Shown piece after piece: positions 8,342-17,389 of a DNA stretch of 64,000 nt (its first letter is position 1; every line of letters begins with the position of its first letter). The position numbers and the translations under genes are program-made. A model generated the notes under the pieces. The model saw nothing but the letters and a program-made list of their open reading frames with translations. It had not been told where the DNA came from and did no database searches. The stretch spans positions 1 to 64,000 of the forward strand of contig NZ_JABFCL010000008.1 in NCBI RefSeq assembly GCF_017566145.1, read 5' to 3'. Origin of the DNA: Bittarella massiliensis (ex Durand et al. 2017). GTDB taxonomy: Bacteria > Bacillota > Clostridia > Oscillospirales > Ruminococcaceae.

Positions 8342-9532
8342 TTATTTGGCGTAGTTGTCGAAGTAGTTTTGCACCAGCACCACCGGGGTGCCCTTGTCGC
8401 CGCTGCCGGAGGTCAGGTCGCACAGGGAGCCGATGAGGTCGGTCAACCGGCGGGGGGTGGTGCCCTGGGCGGCCATGTCGCCCACCAGTTTGTCCTTCTT
8501 GTGGGCGATGCGCTCGCGGATGGCGGCCTGCAGCTCCTCGCCGCTGAGGTCGGCGAAATCGTTGTCGGCCAGGTACTTCAGCTTGACCTCGTTGGGGGTG
8601 CCGTCGAGTCCGGCGGTGTGGGCGGGGGAGACCACCGGGTCCGCCAGCTCCCAGATCTGGCCCACCGGGTCTTTAAAGGCGCCGTCGCCGTAGACCATCA
8701 CCTCGATCTGCTTGCCGCTGCCCTCGCGCAGCAGATCGGCCACCCGCTGGACAAAGGCGTCGCAGTCCCGGGGGAAGAGCTTTACCGAGGTCTCGGTGGC
8801 CTTGTTGGAGCCCAGCAGGCCGTACTGCTCGTTGTAGCCGCAGCCGCCGATGCTCTGGTTGAGGATGTCGCTGAGGGCGCAGACCGCCTCGGCCCCGGCC
8901 TCCTTCAGCTGGCGGCAGGTGCGCTGCCGGGTGTGGATGTCACAGGCCAGCACCCGCTTGGTGTATGGCAGGATGGCGGCGGGTTTATTGGCCAGTACGA
9001 TCTGGGGCTCGGCCCCGCACTCGCGGATGATCTGGGCGTAGTAGTCCAGGTAGTCCACCCCGGTGAAGGGGTGCAGCACGGTGCCGAACTTCTCGTGAAA
9101 TTCTTCGGCGGTGAGGACGTCGCTCCAGGGGTTGATGCCGGCCTCTTCCAGCCGGTCGATGTCGATCAGGTGGTTGCCCACCTCGTCGGAGGGGTAGCTG
9201 AGCAGCACCGTCACCTTTTTGGCGGCTTTGGCGATCCCCTTGAGGCAGACCGAGAAGCGGTTGCGGCTGAGGATGGGGAAGACCACCCCGATGTGCTCGC
9301 CCCCCAGCTTGGCCTGCACGTCGGCGGCAATGTCGTCGATGGTGGCGTAATTGCCCTGGGTGCGGGCCACCACCGACTCGGTGATGGCCACCACGTCCCG
9401 GTCGTGCAGGGCGAAGGGCTCGCCCGCGGCGGCGTCCAGCACCGACCCGGCCACGATGGCGGCCAGGTCGTCCCCCTCTTTGACGATGGGAAGTTTGATC
9501 CCTCTGGATACGGTGCCTACGAAGTTACTCAT
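8342..9532 (-). CDS. Coenzyme F420-0:L-glutamate ligase family (CofE-like) protein
   Basis: 396 aa; the ATG at 9532 follows AAAAAGGAGAGGCAAG. The N-terminal part (RGIKLPIVKEGDDL, then RDVVAITESVVARTQGNY) matches the CofE-like domain, which in archaea and actinobacteria adds glutamate to F420. Here the protein is longer, with a C-terminal half containing GDGAFKDPVGQIWELADPVV. Such long forms are common in Clostridia that are not known to make F420, so the true substrate is unclear. It is transcribed divergently from a LysR regulator. Confidence 0.8.
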   Translation of the reverse strand: MSNFVGTVSRGIKLPIVKEGDDLAAIVAGSVLDAAAGEPFALHDRDVVAITESVVARTQGNYATIDDIAADVQAKLGGEHIGVVFPILSRNRFSVCLKGIAKAAKKVTVLLSYPSDEVGNHLIDIDRLEEAGINPWSDVLTAEEFHEKFGTVLHPFTGVDYLDYYAQIIRECGAEPQIVLANKPAAILPYTKRVLACDIHTRQRTCRQLKEAGAEAVCALSDILNQSIGGCGYNEQYGLLGSNKATETSVKLFPRDCDAFVQRVADLLREGSGKQIEVMVYGDGAFKDPVGQIWELADPVVSPAHTAGLDGTPNEVKLKYLADNDFADLSGEELQAAIRERIAHKKDKLVGDMAAQGTTPRRLTDLIGSLCDLTSGSGDKGTPVVLVQNYFDNYAK

Positions 9533-9600
9533 CTTGCCTCTCCTTTTTTGGCGGGCCCAAAAGCCCGGTTTACAAACAACTGCTCTACCAGTATAATGCA

Positions 9601-9638
9601 ATTGTATATATAAGTAAAATATCTTTTCATAATACAAT
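9601..9638. promoter_or_regulatory. Dyad between cofE-like and lysR genes
   Basis: ATTGTAT (9601-9607) and ATACAAT (9632-9638) form an inverted pair in the AT-rich divergent promoter region. A TATAAT lies just upstream at about 9592. A spaced dyad in the divergent region next to a lysR gene is a plausible LysR operator; this is inference. Confidence 0.4.
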
Positions 9639-9658
9639 TCATAAGGCGGTCTAATAAT

Positions 9659-10549
9659 ATGGAGGTCAAGCTAGAACACTATCGGGTTTTTCGCGAGGTG
9701 GCGCGACAGGGGGGCTTTTCAGCGGCGGCGGGAAAGCTCTTCGTCTCCCAGTCGGCGGTGAGCCAGACGGTCAAACACCTGGAGAGCCAGTTGGGGGTCC
9801 CCCTCTTTGACCGGCGGGGGAAGCGGCTCTCCCTCACCAGCGAGGGGGAGTTGCTCTACGGATATGTGGACGCCGCCCTCAAAACCCTGGAACAGGGGCA
9901 GCAGAGCCTGCGGGAGCAGCAGAACCTGGAACAGGGGCAGCTGCGGGTGGGGGTGTCGGACACCATCTCCCGCTTTGTGATCCTGGGCCAGCTGGACCGC
10001 TTTCACCGGGAATACCCCCACATCCGGCTGGTGATCCAAAACGGGACCTCCATCGAGGCGGTGGAGATGCTGGCCGAGCGCAGTGTGGACCTGGCTTTTG
10101 TCAACTCTCCGGTGCGGGATCAGCGGGTGGAGGAACACCGCTTTTTCCGGGTTCACGACGCCTTTCTGGCCGGGCCCCGCTACCCTCTGCCCCAACACCC
10201 CCTCACCGCCGCCGAGGTGGCGGCCCTGCCGCTGATCTTGCTGGAGCGCAAGTCCAACGCCCGGCGGCTGGTGGACGACTGGTTTGCCGAGCAGGGGCTG
10301 CCCATCTCCCCGGAAATCGAGTTGGGCTCCCACGATCTGCTGTTGGACTTTGCGCGCATCGGCCTGGGGGTCTGCTGCGCCATCGAGGAGTTTGCCGAGG
10401 ACTACCTGCGCCGGGGGCTGGTGGTGAAACTGCCGGTGGATTTCTCCCTGCCGCCCCGGCACATCAGCTGGTGCAAACTGCGGGATGTCTCCCTCTCCCC
10501 CAGCGCCAAACGGTTTGTCGACTTCATCGGCGGCCGCTACGGCTGGTGA
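9659..10549 (+). CDS. LysR family transcriptional regulator
   Basis: 296 aa, standard LysR length. The N-terminal winged helix is clear (HYRVFREVARQGGFSAAAGK, then SQSAVSQTVKHLE, then PLFDRRGKRLSLT). A periplasmic-binding-like effector domain follows from about residue 90. The gene is divergent from the CofE-like gene with a shared AT-rich promoter region, so regulation of that gene and of itself is likely. The effector is unknown. Confidence 0.92.
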   Translation: MEVKLEHYRVFREVARQGGFSAAAGKLFVSQSAVSQTVKHLESQLGVPLFDRRGKRLSLTSEGELLYGYVDAALKTLEQGQQSLREQQNLEQGQLRVGVSDTISRFVILGQLDRFHREYPHIRLVIQNGTSIEAVEMLAERSVDLAFVNSPVRDQRVEEHRFFRVHDAFLAGPRYPLPQHPLTAAEVAALPLILLERKSNARRLVDDWFAEQGLPISPEIELGSHDLLLDFARIGLGVCCAIEEFAEDYLRRGLVVKLPVDFSLPPRHISWCKLRDVSLSPSAKRFVDFIGGRYGW

Positions 10550-10604
10550 CAGAAAAGCGGTCCGGGCCAGGCGGCACCGCCTGTTCCGAACCGCTTCTTT
10601 TGCC

Positions 10605-11303
10605 CTACCCGCGGATGAATTTCTGCACCTTTTTGGGGGGCGCTCCGGGGTTGAGGCGATAGACCTGGCGGGCGATGGCCTCCTCCGCCTCCTGGGGGGA
10701 GAGGGCGGCCGCCTCGCGAAACAGCTCGCCGCCCCAGAAGTGCTCGGCGGTGCAGAAGGCGGCCGAGGGCCAGCCGTATTCCTCCCCGGTCTGGGAGCGC
10801 TTTTGCTGCCGGCCGCAGACGGTGATGTAGAGCCCCATCTGCAACTCCGCCAGGGCCCGCTCAAAGGGGGCCTTTTCCCGGGGGGAGAAGCCGGCGCAGC
10901 GCTTGAGCTCGTGGGCGGGGAGGCTGCCGGCCGCCAGCAGCGCCTCGTAGACCCGCCTGGCCTCCCGGCTGATTTGCCCCTCCTCGTAGGCCTCGAAAAG
11001 GGTCAGGCCGCGCCGGCGGGCGGCGAGGAAATAGGGGTACCAGGCCCGGGTGATGTAGCCGCTCTTTTTGAAAAACACCTTGCCGTAGGCGATGTCGTCG
11101 CGCTCGCGGAGCACCCGCATCCGCCACTCCCAGGGGTCGGTCTCGGGGTCGCCGGTGTGCCAGCGCACCGGGGTGTCGTAGGGCGGGGCCTCCCGCCAAT
11201 CCCAGGGCACCAGGGTGTAGATGCCCTCGGCATTGCTGCCACCCAGGGCAAAGCCCGCCGCCAAAAGCCCCTCCACAAAGTCGCCGTAGCCGTAAATCTT
11301 CAC
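10605..11303 (-). CDS. AlkZ-related protein, function unknown
   Basis: 232 aa from a GTG at 11303 that follows GAGGAGGGAAAA. The pattern WHTGDPETDPWEWRMRVL, then YGKVFFKKSGYITRAWYP, is like proteins annotated as AlkZ-related or winged-helix DNA-glycosylase-like in Clostridia. It lacks the full length of AlkZ interstrand-crosslink glycosylases (about 370-400 aa). It lies downstream of the WYL regulator gene on the same strand, with a gap of about 140 bp. Activity has not been deduced from the sequence. Confidence 0.65.
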   Translation of the reverse strand: MKIYGYGDFVEGLLAAGFALGGSNAEGIYTLVPWDWREAPPYDTPVRWHTGDPETDPWEWRMRVLRERDDIAYGKVFFKKSGYITRAWYPYFLAARRRGLTLFEAYEEGQISREARRVYEALLAAGSLPAHELKRCAGFSPREKAPFERALAELQMGLYITVCGRQQKRSQTGEEYGWPSAAFCTAEHFWGGELFREAAALSPQEAEEAIARQVYRLNPGAPPKKVQKFIRG

Positions 11304-11442
11304 CGCTTTTCCCTCCTCATTCTCTCTGCCCCAGGCCCGGCTGCTGCTGGATGCCGGACACGGGCGGGGCGTCCCCCTGCACGGAGCCGCCGTCGTTTCC
11401 CCCTTATCGTAGCAGGGCGAACAGGACAACAGTCTGTCCTGT

Positions 11443-12348
11443 TCAGCAGTGGCGGGCGGCAATTTTTTCGGCCTCCTGGCGCACCCGCTCCCTCATCTGG
11501 GGCGGGTCGAGCACCTCAGCCCCGTCCCCGAAGCTGAGAAACCAGGACAGGGCCTCCTCCGGCCCGGCAAACCCCCAGCGGGCCAGCAGGCGGCCGTCCT
11601 CTGCGACGGAAAAGGAGTCGGGGCCCCGCTCCTCCACCAGCCGGTACTTGGCCGCCGGGCGGTAGAGGGCGGTGACCAGGTAGTCATCGCGCATCTGGTT
11701 GCCGAAAAGGCGCTTTTCCGCCGGCACCGGGCGGGGGGCAAACCCCTCTCCGACGGGGGCCAGGTCCCAGAGCCGCCCCAGCTTGTAGAGGCGAAAGTCC
11801 TGCCGCTGGGTGCAAAAGCCGAAGAGGTACCAGTCCGACCACTTGAAGACCAGGCAGTAGGGCTCCACCCGCTTGTCGGCCTCGCCCTTGCCATAGTAGT
11901 AGTGAAAGCGCACCAGTTCCCGCTGGGCGATGGCCCGGCGCAGCAGCTCGATCTTTTCGGACAGGCTGTCTCTGTAAAAGGACGCCAGGTCGATGACGAG
12001 ATCGCTGTCGGGGGAGAGGGGGGATTCCCCCCGGGCGGAGACCTTCTGCAAAAACCGATCGGCCGAGGAGGTCTTGCTGACGCTGTCGAGTCCCCGCAGC
12101 CCGGCGAGGATGCACTGCAATTCGCCGGGGCTGAGCAGCCGCCGGTCGAGCTTGTAGCCGTCCATGATGGCGATCCCCCCGCCGCCGCCCCGGGTGCTCA
12201 CCAGGGGGATGCCCGCGCGGCAGAGGGCGTCTACATCCCGCTGGATGGTGCGCCGCGACACCTCAAAGCGGGCCGCCAGCTGGGGCATGGTGGCCCGGTC
12301 GGTCTGTAAGAGATAGGTCAAAATGCCCACCAGGCGATCTGCTTTCAC
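11443..12348 (-). CDS. YafY-type HTH-WYL transcriptional regulator
   Basis: 301 aa, GTG start. The N-terminal HTH_11 domain is clear (RLVGILTYLLQ, then PQLAARFEVSRRTIQRDVDAL). The central WYL domain starts with RELVRFHYYYGKGEADKRV and carries VEPYCLVFKWSDWYLFGFC, the W-Y-L type core. The C-terminal extension (WFLSFGDGAEVLDPP) is the usual WCX region. WYL proteins sense small ligands or nucleic acids and often repress or activate nearby genes; the AlkZ-related gene downstream is the nearest candidate. Confidence 0.88.
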   Translation of the reverse strand: MKADRLVGILTYLLQTDRATMPQLAARFEVSRRTIQRDVDALCRAGIPLVSTRGGGGGIAIMDGYKLDRRLLSPGELQCILAGLRGLDSVSKTSSADRFLQKVSARGESPLSPDSDLVIDLASFYRDSLSEKIELLRRAIAQRELVRFHYYYGKGEADKRVEPYCLVFKWSDWYLFGFCTQRQDFRLYKLGRLWDLAPVGEGFAPRPVPAEKRLFGNQMRDDYLVTALYRPAAKYRLVEERGPDSFSVAEDGRLLARWGFAGPEEALSWFLSFGDGAEVLDPPQMRERVRQEAEKIAARHC

Positions 12349-12649
12349 GCTGTCACCCCGCCGTCAGATTGGATGGGGGCTGTATCCCCCTGTGGAGAGT
12401 GTACGGCATTCCCGGCAAAATGACAAGCGCCGCTCCCCTTGTTCCCCGGCCGCCTGATCGCAGAAAAGGGGGGCCGCTTCGCGCCGGCGGCAAATACGCC
12501 CAACTGTGGTGGCTCCGGGGACAATGCTACACAGAGGACCGGGCGGCCGGGTCGGGCGCGAGGGAATAACCTGTCCGCCGGGGGAGAAAATGAAGGGGAA
12601 GGGCAAAAAAACCTGAAGCGGCTGCTCCAGGCTTTTGATAAATGGGGTG
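12349..12649. other. Intergenic stretch without a recognised gene
   Basis: About 300 bp between the start of the WYL regulator and the end of the acetyltransferase gene. It must hold the WYL promoter on the minus strand. No convincing coding frame, RNA gene or strong hairpin was seen. Confidence 0.5.
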
Positions 12650-13237
12650 TCAGAGGGGGCGTTCCACCCGGTCGTCGTCGGTGATGGGGTGGATCACCCG
12701 GCAGGGGACGCCGGCGGCCACCGACATGGGGGGGATGCTCTTTAAAACCACGCTTCCCGCGCCGACCACCGAGCCGCGGCCGATGCGCACCCCGGGGCCG
12801 ATGAAGCAGTTGGCGCCGACCCAGACGTCGTCCTCAATCACCACCGGCTCCAGGGTGACGGTGGTGCTGCCGTCGGGGCCGTAGCGCTCGTCCGGGTGGA
12901 TGGGGTGGCGAAAGGTGCAGACGGTGACGTTGGGCCCAAAGAGGACCCGGTCGCCGATGTCGATGCGCTCCCCGTCCAGGAGGATGCAGTTGTAATTGGC
13001 GTAAAACTGCCGGCCGATGTGGACGTTTTCGCCCTGGTCACAGTAAAAGGGAGGGGTGATCAGCTCCCGCTCGCCGATGTCGCCCAGCATATCCTCGAGG
13101 ATCTGCCGCCGCCGCTCCAACTCGTCGATCCGGGTTTGGTTGTAGTCGTAGAGCAGTTGGCCGGGCTTGAATGCCTTTTCCCACCATGGCTTGGTGTAAC
13201 CGCCGTAGTTGTCCCGCAGGGGAGGGGTGTCGTACAT
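12650..13237 (-). CDS. Maltose/galactoside-type sugar O-acetyltransferase (left-handed beta helix)
   Basis: 195 aa; the ATG at 13237 follows GGCGGAAGAGAG. The N-terminal MAC domain (YDYNQTRIDELERRRQILED) is followed by hexapeptide repeats: FYANYNCILLDGERIDIGDR, then FGPNVTVCTFRHP with the catalytic-type His, then VWVGANCFIGPGVRIGRGSV. These are typical of Maa/LacA/NodL enzymes, trimers that acetylate sugars with acetyl-CoA. It is transcribed divergently from msrAB. Substrate is unknown. Confidence 0.9.
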   Translation of the reverse strand: MYDTPPLRDNYGGYTKPWWEKAFKPGQLLYDYNQTRIDELERRRQILEDMLGDIGERELITPPFYCDQGENVHIGRQFYANYNCILLDGERIDIGDRVLFGPNVTVCTFRHPIHPDERYGPDGSTTVTLEPVVIEDDVWVGANCFIGPGVRIGRGSVVGAGSVVLKSIPPMSVAAGVPCRVIHPITDDDRVERPL

Positions 13238-13370
13238 CTCTCTTCCGCCTTTCATTTTTTTGTCCTGCCGCCAGGGATCGCAGCCGCTTTTGCCGTCGCG
13301 CCGCACAAAACGCCGCGAAGCCGACAGAGGGCGGGGGCAAGCGCAGCTTGCGCATCTGCCTGGCCATCCC

Positions 13371-13403
13371 TGGTATAATAGCTGCTGTGCGGCTATTATA
13401 CCA
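13371..13403. promoter_or_regulatory. Palindrome with back-to-back -10 boxes between acetyltransferase and msrAB
   Basis: TGGTATAATAGC (13371-13382) and GCTATTATACCA (13392-13403) are a perfect 12-bp inverted repeat with a 9-nt spacer. Each arm contains TATAAT, one on each strand. This could be a symmetric divergent promoter and/or an operator that controls both genes. Confidence 0.5.
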
Positions 13404-13457
13404 TATTTCTCTGCCGGTGGGACCCGGTTTCAACGCTTTTAAGGAGGTTTTAAAGAG

Positions 13458-14495
13458 ATGAGACACCGCTTCTTTTCCGCCCGGGAGCCTGTGCGCCCGG
13501 CCCCCCTTTCGGCCGAGGGGGACGCCGTCTGTCTGGCCGGCGGCTGCTTTTGGGGGTTGCAGAAGTACCTCTCCCTCATTCGGGGAGTCACGGCCACCCA
13601 GGTGGGCTACGCCAACGGCTTTAGCGAACACCCCAGCTACGAGGCGGTCTGTTACGGCAACACCGGCCACGCCGAGGCGGTGATGGTGCGCTACGATTCG
13701 GCTGTCCTCCCCCTGGAAAGGCTGCTGGACTGCTATTTCGAGGCGGTAGACCCCACCATTCGCAACCGCCAGGGGGGCGACATGGGCAGCCAGTACCGCA
13801 CCGGCATCTTCTACACGCGGGAGGGAGACCTCCCCGCCATCCGCCGGGCGGTTGCGCGGGTACAGGCCCAGTACAGCGCCCCGGTGGTCACCCAGGTGGA
13901 GCCGCTGAAGAACTATGCCCCGGCAGAGGCGTATCACCAGGACTATTTGCAGAAAAATCCCCAGGGCTACTGCCATATCGGCCCCGCGCAGTTTCGCCGG
14001 GCCGAGGCGGCCAATCCCCCACCCAGAGAGGTGGGGGAGCGGGGTTGGAAAAACCCGCCGGAGGAGGTGCTGCGGGAGGAACTGCCCCCCCAGCAGTACC
14101 GGGTGCTGCGCGAAGACGGCACCGAACCCGCCTTTGAAAACCCCTACTGGAACTTTTTTGACAACGGCCTCTACGTGGACGCCGCCACCGGCCAGCCCCT
14201 CTTTCTCTCCTGCGACAAGTTTCCCTCCGACTGCGGCTGGCCCGCCTTCTCCCGCCCGGTGGAGGAGGCGGCGCTCACCGAGCGCCGGGACGATCGCTTT
14301 GGCATGGAGCGGGTGGAGGTGCGTTCCCGGGGGGGCGACAACCACCTGGGCCACCTCTTTGACGACGGCCCGGCGCAGGCGGGCGGCCTGCGCTACTGCA
14401 TCAACAGCGCCGCTCTCCGCTTCATTCCCCGGGAACGGATGGGGGAGGAGGGCTACGGCAGCTATCTCGCCCGGCTGGAGAGGCGGGAGAAGTGA
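13458..14495 (+). CDS. msrAB: Bifunctional peptide-methionine sulfoxide reductase MsrA/MsrB
   Basis: 345 aa. The MsrA domain (about 10-185) carries the catalytic Cys in VCLAGGCFWGLQKYL and the QYRTGIFY motif. The MsrB domain (about 200-335) carries DCGWPAFSRP, GGDNHLGHLFDDGP and the catalytic Cys in LRYCINSAALRF. The MsrB part lacks the paired CxxC zinc motifs. The enzyme reduces both S and R epimers of oxidised methionine using thioredoxin. AAGGAGGT lies 10 nt before the ATG. It may be coordinated with oxidative stress, as catalase lies 4 kb away. Confidence 0.95.
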   Translation: MRHRFFSAREPVRPAPLSAEGDAVCLAGGCFWGLQKYLSLIRGVTATQVGYANGFSEHPSYEAVCYGNTGHAEAVMVRYDSAVLPLERLLDCYFEAVDPTIRNRQGGDMGSQYRTGIFYTREGDLPAIRRAVARVQAQYSAPVVTQVEPLKNYAPAEAYHQDYLQKNPQGYCHIGPAQFRRAEAANPPPREVGERGWKNPPEEVLREELPPQQYRVLREDGTEPAFENPYWNFFDNGLYVDAATGQPLFLSCDKFPSDCGWPAFSRPVEEAALTERRDDRFGMERVEVRSRGGDNHLGHLFDDGPAQAGGLRYCINSAALRFIPRERMGEEGYGSYLARLERREK

Positions 14496-14803
14496 GGGCG
14501 CGCCCCTTCGAACCGCCGTTTTGCCACCTGGGCGAGGGGACGTCTTGGGGGCACTTGCTGTGTGCAGAGGGGCGCTCTCCGGCAATTTCACAGGGGCGGG
14601 GAGGGCGCGGTAAAATCGCCGGCGATGCTGCCCCCCTCTTTTTCGGCCGGGTCAACGATCCGGCACCGGTCGGCCTGCGGGGGTGGCCCTTCCACACAAA
14701 AGATACCGCCTATGGCCCGGCGATCCCCTGTGTTGCCGTGTTTGCTGCGGATTTGTCAGCTGGCGGCGGGTGCAGACCCGGCGGAATAAAGCCTGAGAGA
14801 GCG
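14496..14803. other. Intergenic stretch without a recognised gene
   Basis: About 300 bp, GC-rich at first, between the convergent msrAB and FucO-like genes. No credible coding frame or RNA gene seen. Confidence 0.4.
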
Positions 14804-14804
14804 A

Positions 14805-14834
14805 AAAAGGACTCCCCTGCAGGGGAGCCCTTTT
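14805..14834. terminator. Bidirectional terminator between msrAB and fucO-like gene
   Basis: CTCCCCTGCAGGGGAG stem flanked by AAAAGG and CCTTTT, so it can act for both converging genes. It lies 31 bp after the stop of the FucO-like gene. Confidence 0.75.
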
Positions 14835-14865
14835 GTTGACGGGGAGATGCGGACCTGAAGGGGGG

Positions 14866-16020
14866 TTAAAGCATCGCTTTCAGCAGTTCCTCCAGTTCGC
14901 TCTGGGTCGTCTCCCGCGGGTTGTCGGCGGTGCAGACGTCGTTCATGGCCTGCTGGGCCAAGAAGGGAAGGTCCTCCGCCTGGACGCCCAGGGCGCTCAG
15001 GTTGGCGGGTACCCCCAGGTCGGCCCCCAGTTGGCGCACCGCGTCGACTGCGGCCCTGCGGTATTCCTCCGGCGACATGTTGGCGGTGCCGTGCACCCCC
15101 ATGGCCTTGGCGATGTCGCGGTACTTTTCGCCGGTGGAGGGGGCGTTGAATTCCATCGCCCAGGGGAGGATGACCCCGTTGGTCAGCCCGTGGGAGGTGC
15201 CGTAGACCCCGCCCACCGCGTGGGCCAGGGAGTGGACGACGCCCCGCCCGGCGTTGGAGTAGCCCATCCCCGCCAGGTGCTGGCCCAGGGCCATGCTGCT
15301 GCGGGCCTCCGGGTCGTTTTCAAGGGCAGCTCCCCGCAGCGATTGGCCGATGAGTTCCACCGCCTTGAGGGTGAAGATGTCGCTCATGGGCCAGGCGCCC
15401 TTGCTGATATACCCCTCGATGGCGTGGGTCAGGGCGTCCATACCGGTGGCCACGGTCAGGTCTTTGGACATGCCGGCCATCATATCGGGGTCGACAATGG
15501 CCACCACGGGGATGTTGTGGGGGTCGTTGCAGACGATTTTGCGGCGGTTTTTCACGTCGGTGATGGTGTAGGAGGTGGTCACCTCGGCGGCGGTGCCGGC
15601 GGTGGTGGGGACCGCCACGATGGGCACGGCCTGATTGAGGGTGAGGGGCCGCCCCTCCAGCGAGAGGACGTCGTCGTAATCGGGGTTGTTGGCGATGATG
15701 CCGATGGCTTTGGCAGTGTCCATGACGCTGCCGCCGCCGACGGCGATCATGAAGTCGGCCTTGACAAAGTGGTAAGTCTGCACCCCGTGCTGCACGTTTT
15801 CAATGCTGGGGTTTTGGTGGATGTCGTCAAAGAGGCTGTATTTGATCTTGTTCTCGTCCAGAATGTGGGTCACCCGCGCCGCCACCCCCAGGCGGATCAG
15901 GTCCCGGTCGGTGACGATGAGCGCCTTTTGCCAACAGTGCTCCCGCACCTCATCGGGGATTTTTTCGATGGCCCCAGGCCCGAAGTAGGACGTTTCGTTG
16001 AGCAGCATTCTCTGAATCAT
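14866..16020 (-). CDS. fucO: Iron-containing alcohol dehydrogenase, lactaldehyde reductase (FucO) type
   Basis: 384 aa, close to FucO length. The cofactor site is AVGGGSVMDTAKAIG; the metal site is built from GMDALTHAIEGY and VHSLAHAVGGVYGTSHG, which supply the Asp/His ligands of group III dehydrogenases. The overall sequence fits lactaldehyde/1,2-propanediol oxidoreductase, which reduces L-lactaldehyde from fucose or rhamnose breakdown. No fucose genes are nearby, so a broader alcohol dehydrogenase role is possible. Its upstream region is very AT-rich and has several TATA-like boxes. Confidence 0.85.
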   Translation of the reverse strand: MIQRMLLNETSYFGPGAIEKIPDEVREHCWQKALIVTDRDLIRLGVAARVTHILDENKIKYSLFDDIHQNPSIENVQHGVQTYHFVKADFMIAVGGGSVMDTAKAIGIIANNPDYDDVLSLEGRPLTLNQAVPIVAVPTTAGTAAEVTTSYTITDVKNRRKIVCNDPHNIPVVAIVDPDMMAGMSKDLTVATGMDALTHAIEGYISKGAWPMSDIFTLKAVELIGQSLRGAALENDPEARSSMALGQHLAGMGYSNAGRGVVHSLAHAVGGVYGTSHGLTNGVILPWAMEFNAPSTGEKYRDIAKAMGVHGTANMSPEEYRRAAVDAVRQLGADLGVPANLSALGVQAEDLPFLAQQAMNDVCTADNPRETTQSELEELLKAML

Positions 16021-16237
16021 TTGTCAAACCCTCCCGCTGTTATTTGTGTTGGGATTTGGATCCTCTCAACACCTTTAGTGTAGTATATATATGATAACAA
16101 ACTATTAACAAAAATGAGAAATGTAGACAGAGTACACATATTTTTTCTAAAAAGACACCGAACTTTTGCGGCGTTTTTTATGCAGATTGGGGGAGAGGAG
16201 AGCTGCTCCAGCCCTTTTGGTTTGGGGGGAAGTCTGC

Positions 16238-16243
16238 TATAAT
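16238..16243 (+). promoter_or_regulatory. -10 box upstream of the Bax inhibitor-1 gene
   Basis: TATAAT in the context CTGCTATAATGGAG, about 68 bp before the start codon. The -35 region is poor. Confidence 0.45.
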
Positions 16244-16310
16244 GGAGCAAACTGCCGGGCGGCCAGCAGCTCCCGGACGACTAGACCCTGTGAAAAAGGA
16301 GAGAGAAACC

Positions 16311-17039
16311 ATGTACGATACCCAGACCGGCGAATGGATCGAGCCCGGCAAGGAGCCGATTTCCGCCCCCTTGCAGAGGGAGCCCGTCTACAAGCACCTG
16401 GCGGCCACCTTTGGCTGGATGTTTCTGGCCCTGGCCGTCACCTTTGTCACCTCTTATGCGGTATATGCCACCGGCGCCCTCTACTATGTCTTTGCCAGCC
16501 CCTACCTGCTCATCGCCATGGTGGTTGCCAAACTGGTGATGGTGGCGGTTCTCAGCCGCAACCTCTACAAGTTCAGCGTGGGGGCGGCCCGAGTCATCTT
16601 CCTGGCCTACGCGGCCACCACCGGGGTGGTGCTCTCCTCCCTCTTCCTGCTCTACGACGTGCCCAGCGCCATCCTCCTTTTCCTGGCGGCCTGCGTCTAC
16701 TTTGGGGCGATGGCGGCGGCGGGGCTCATCACCAAAAAGGATGTCTCCGGTCTGGGGGGCTTGGTGGCCTGCGGCCTCATTGGGCTGCTGGTGATGACTG
16801 TTTTGTCGATGGTCTTTCGCCTCTCGGGACTGGACATCGCCGTCAGCTTCATCGGTCTGGCCCTCTTCATGGGCATCACCACCTACGACGCCAAGCGGGC
16901 CAAGGACTACTATTACAGCTTTGAAGGCGACGGGGAGATGTGCAAGAAAATCTCCATCTACTCGGCGCTGAACCTCTATCTCGATTTTATCAACATCTTC
17001 CTCTACTTGCTGCGGCTGTTGGGCAAGCGCCGGAAGTAG
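16311..17039 (+). CDS. Bax inhibitor-1/YccA family membrane protein
   Basis: 242 aa; the ATG at 16311 follows AAAGGAGAGAGAAACC. Seven hydrophobic segments are visible, starting with HLAATFGWMFLALAVTFVTS and ending near the C-terminus with INIFLYLLRLLGKRRK. The TTYDAKRAKDYY motif near the last helices and the final LDFINIFLYLL are family signatures. Bacterial BI-1 homologues are inner-membrane proteins; one is a pH-sensitive calcium leak channel, others affect FtsH. Precise role here is not known. Confidence 0.9.
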   Translation: MYDTQTGEWIEPGKEPISAPLQREPVYKHLAATFGWMFLALAVTFVTSYAVYATGALYYVFASPYLLIAMVVAKLVMVAVLSRNLYKFSVGAARVIFLAYAATTGVVLSSLFLLYDVPSAILLFLAACVYFGAMAAAGLITKKDVSGLGGLVACGLIGLLVMTVLSMVFRLSGLDIAVSFIGLALFMGITTYDAKRAKDYYYSFEGDGEMCKKISIYSALNLYLDFINIFLYLLRLLGKRRK

Positions 17040-17389
17040 GGCGGCAGATTTGTGAGGGCCCGCCGGACAGGGGCGATCCCTGTCTCCCCCGATGCGCCGG
17101 ATCTGCTTGCCTTGGGGGGGGCTCTCCCCCAAGGGCGGACAGAGGGCTGTCCTTCCCAGGGGCGGTTTGCCGCTCCGCCGCCCGCCATCTCCCCAACGCC
17201 TGACAGAGAAAGCGCCCTGCTTCCACCGTGGAGCAGGGCGCTTTCTCTGTCAAAAGAAAAGATTTTGTGGGCTATTCTAAAAAATCTGTATAAATTTTGT
17301 CTAATAAACAATTGAAAAGGGGGGATTAAGGGAATAAAATAAAAACAGAAGCTGTCACACCACTGGACCAGATAGGGGAGGAATCGAAA
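17040..17389. other. Intergenic stretch with a terminator, otherwise no gene
   Basis: 350 bp between the BI-1 gene and catalase. The first 160 bp are GC-rich with no credible frame, followed by a strong hairpin and an AT-rich catalase leader (about 17260-17340). No clear PerR box was seen. Confidence 0.5.
17202..17251. terminator. Terminator hairpin before catalase
   Basis: Perfect 19-bp arms GACAGAGAAAGCGCCCTGC and its complement flank a 12-nt loop. It probably ends transcription from the BI-1 gene. Confidence 0.7.

Noticed and set aside
13038..14591. 517-codon minus-strand frame over msrAB
   Set aside because: Shadow frame; the plus strand encodes MsrA and MsrB with catalytic motifs.
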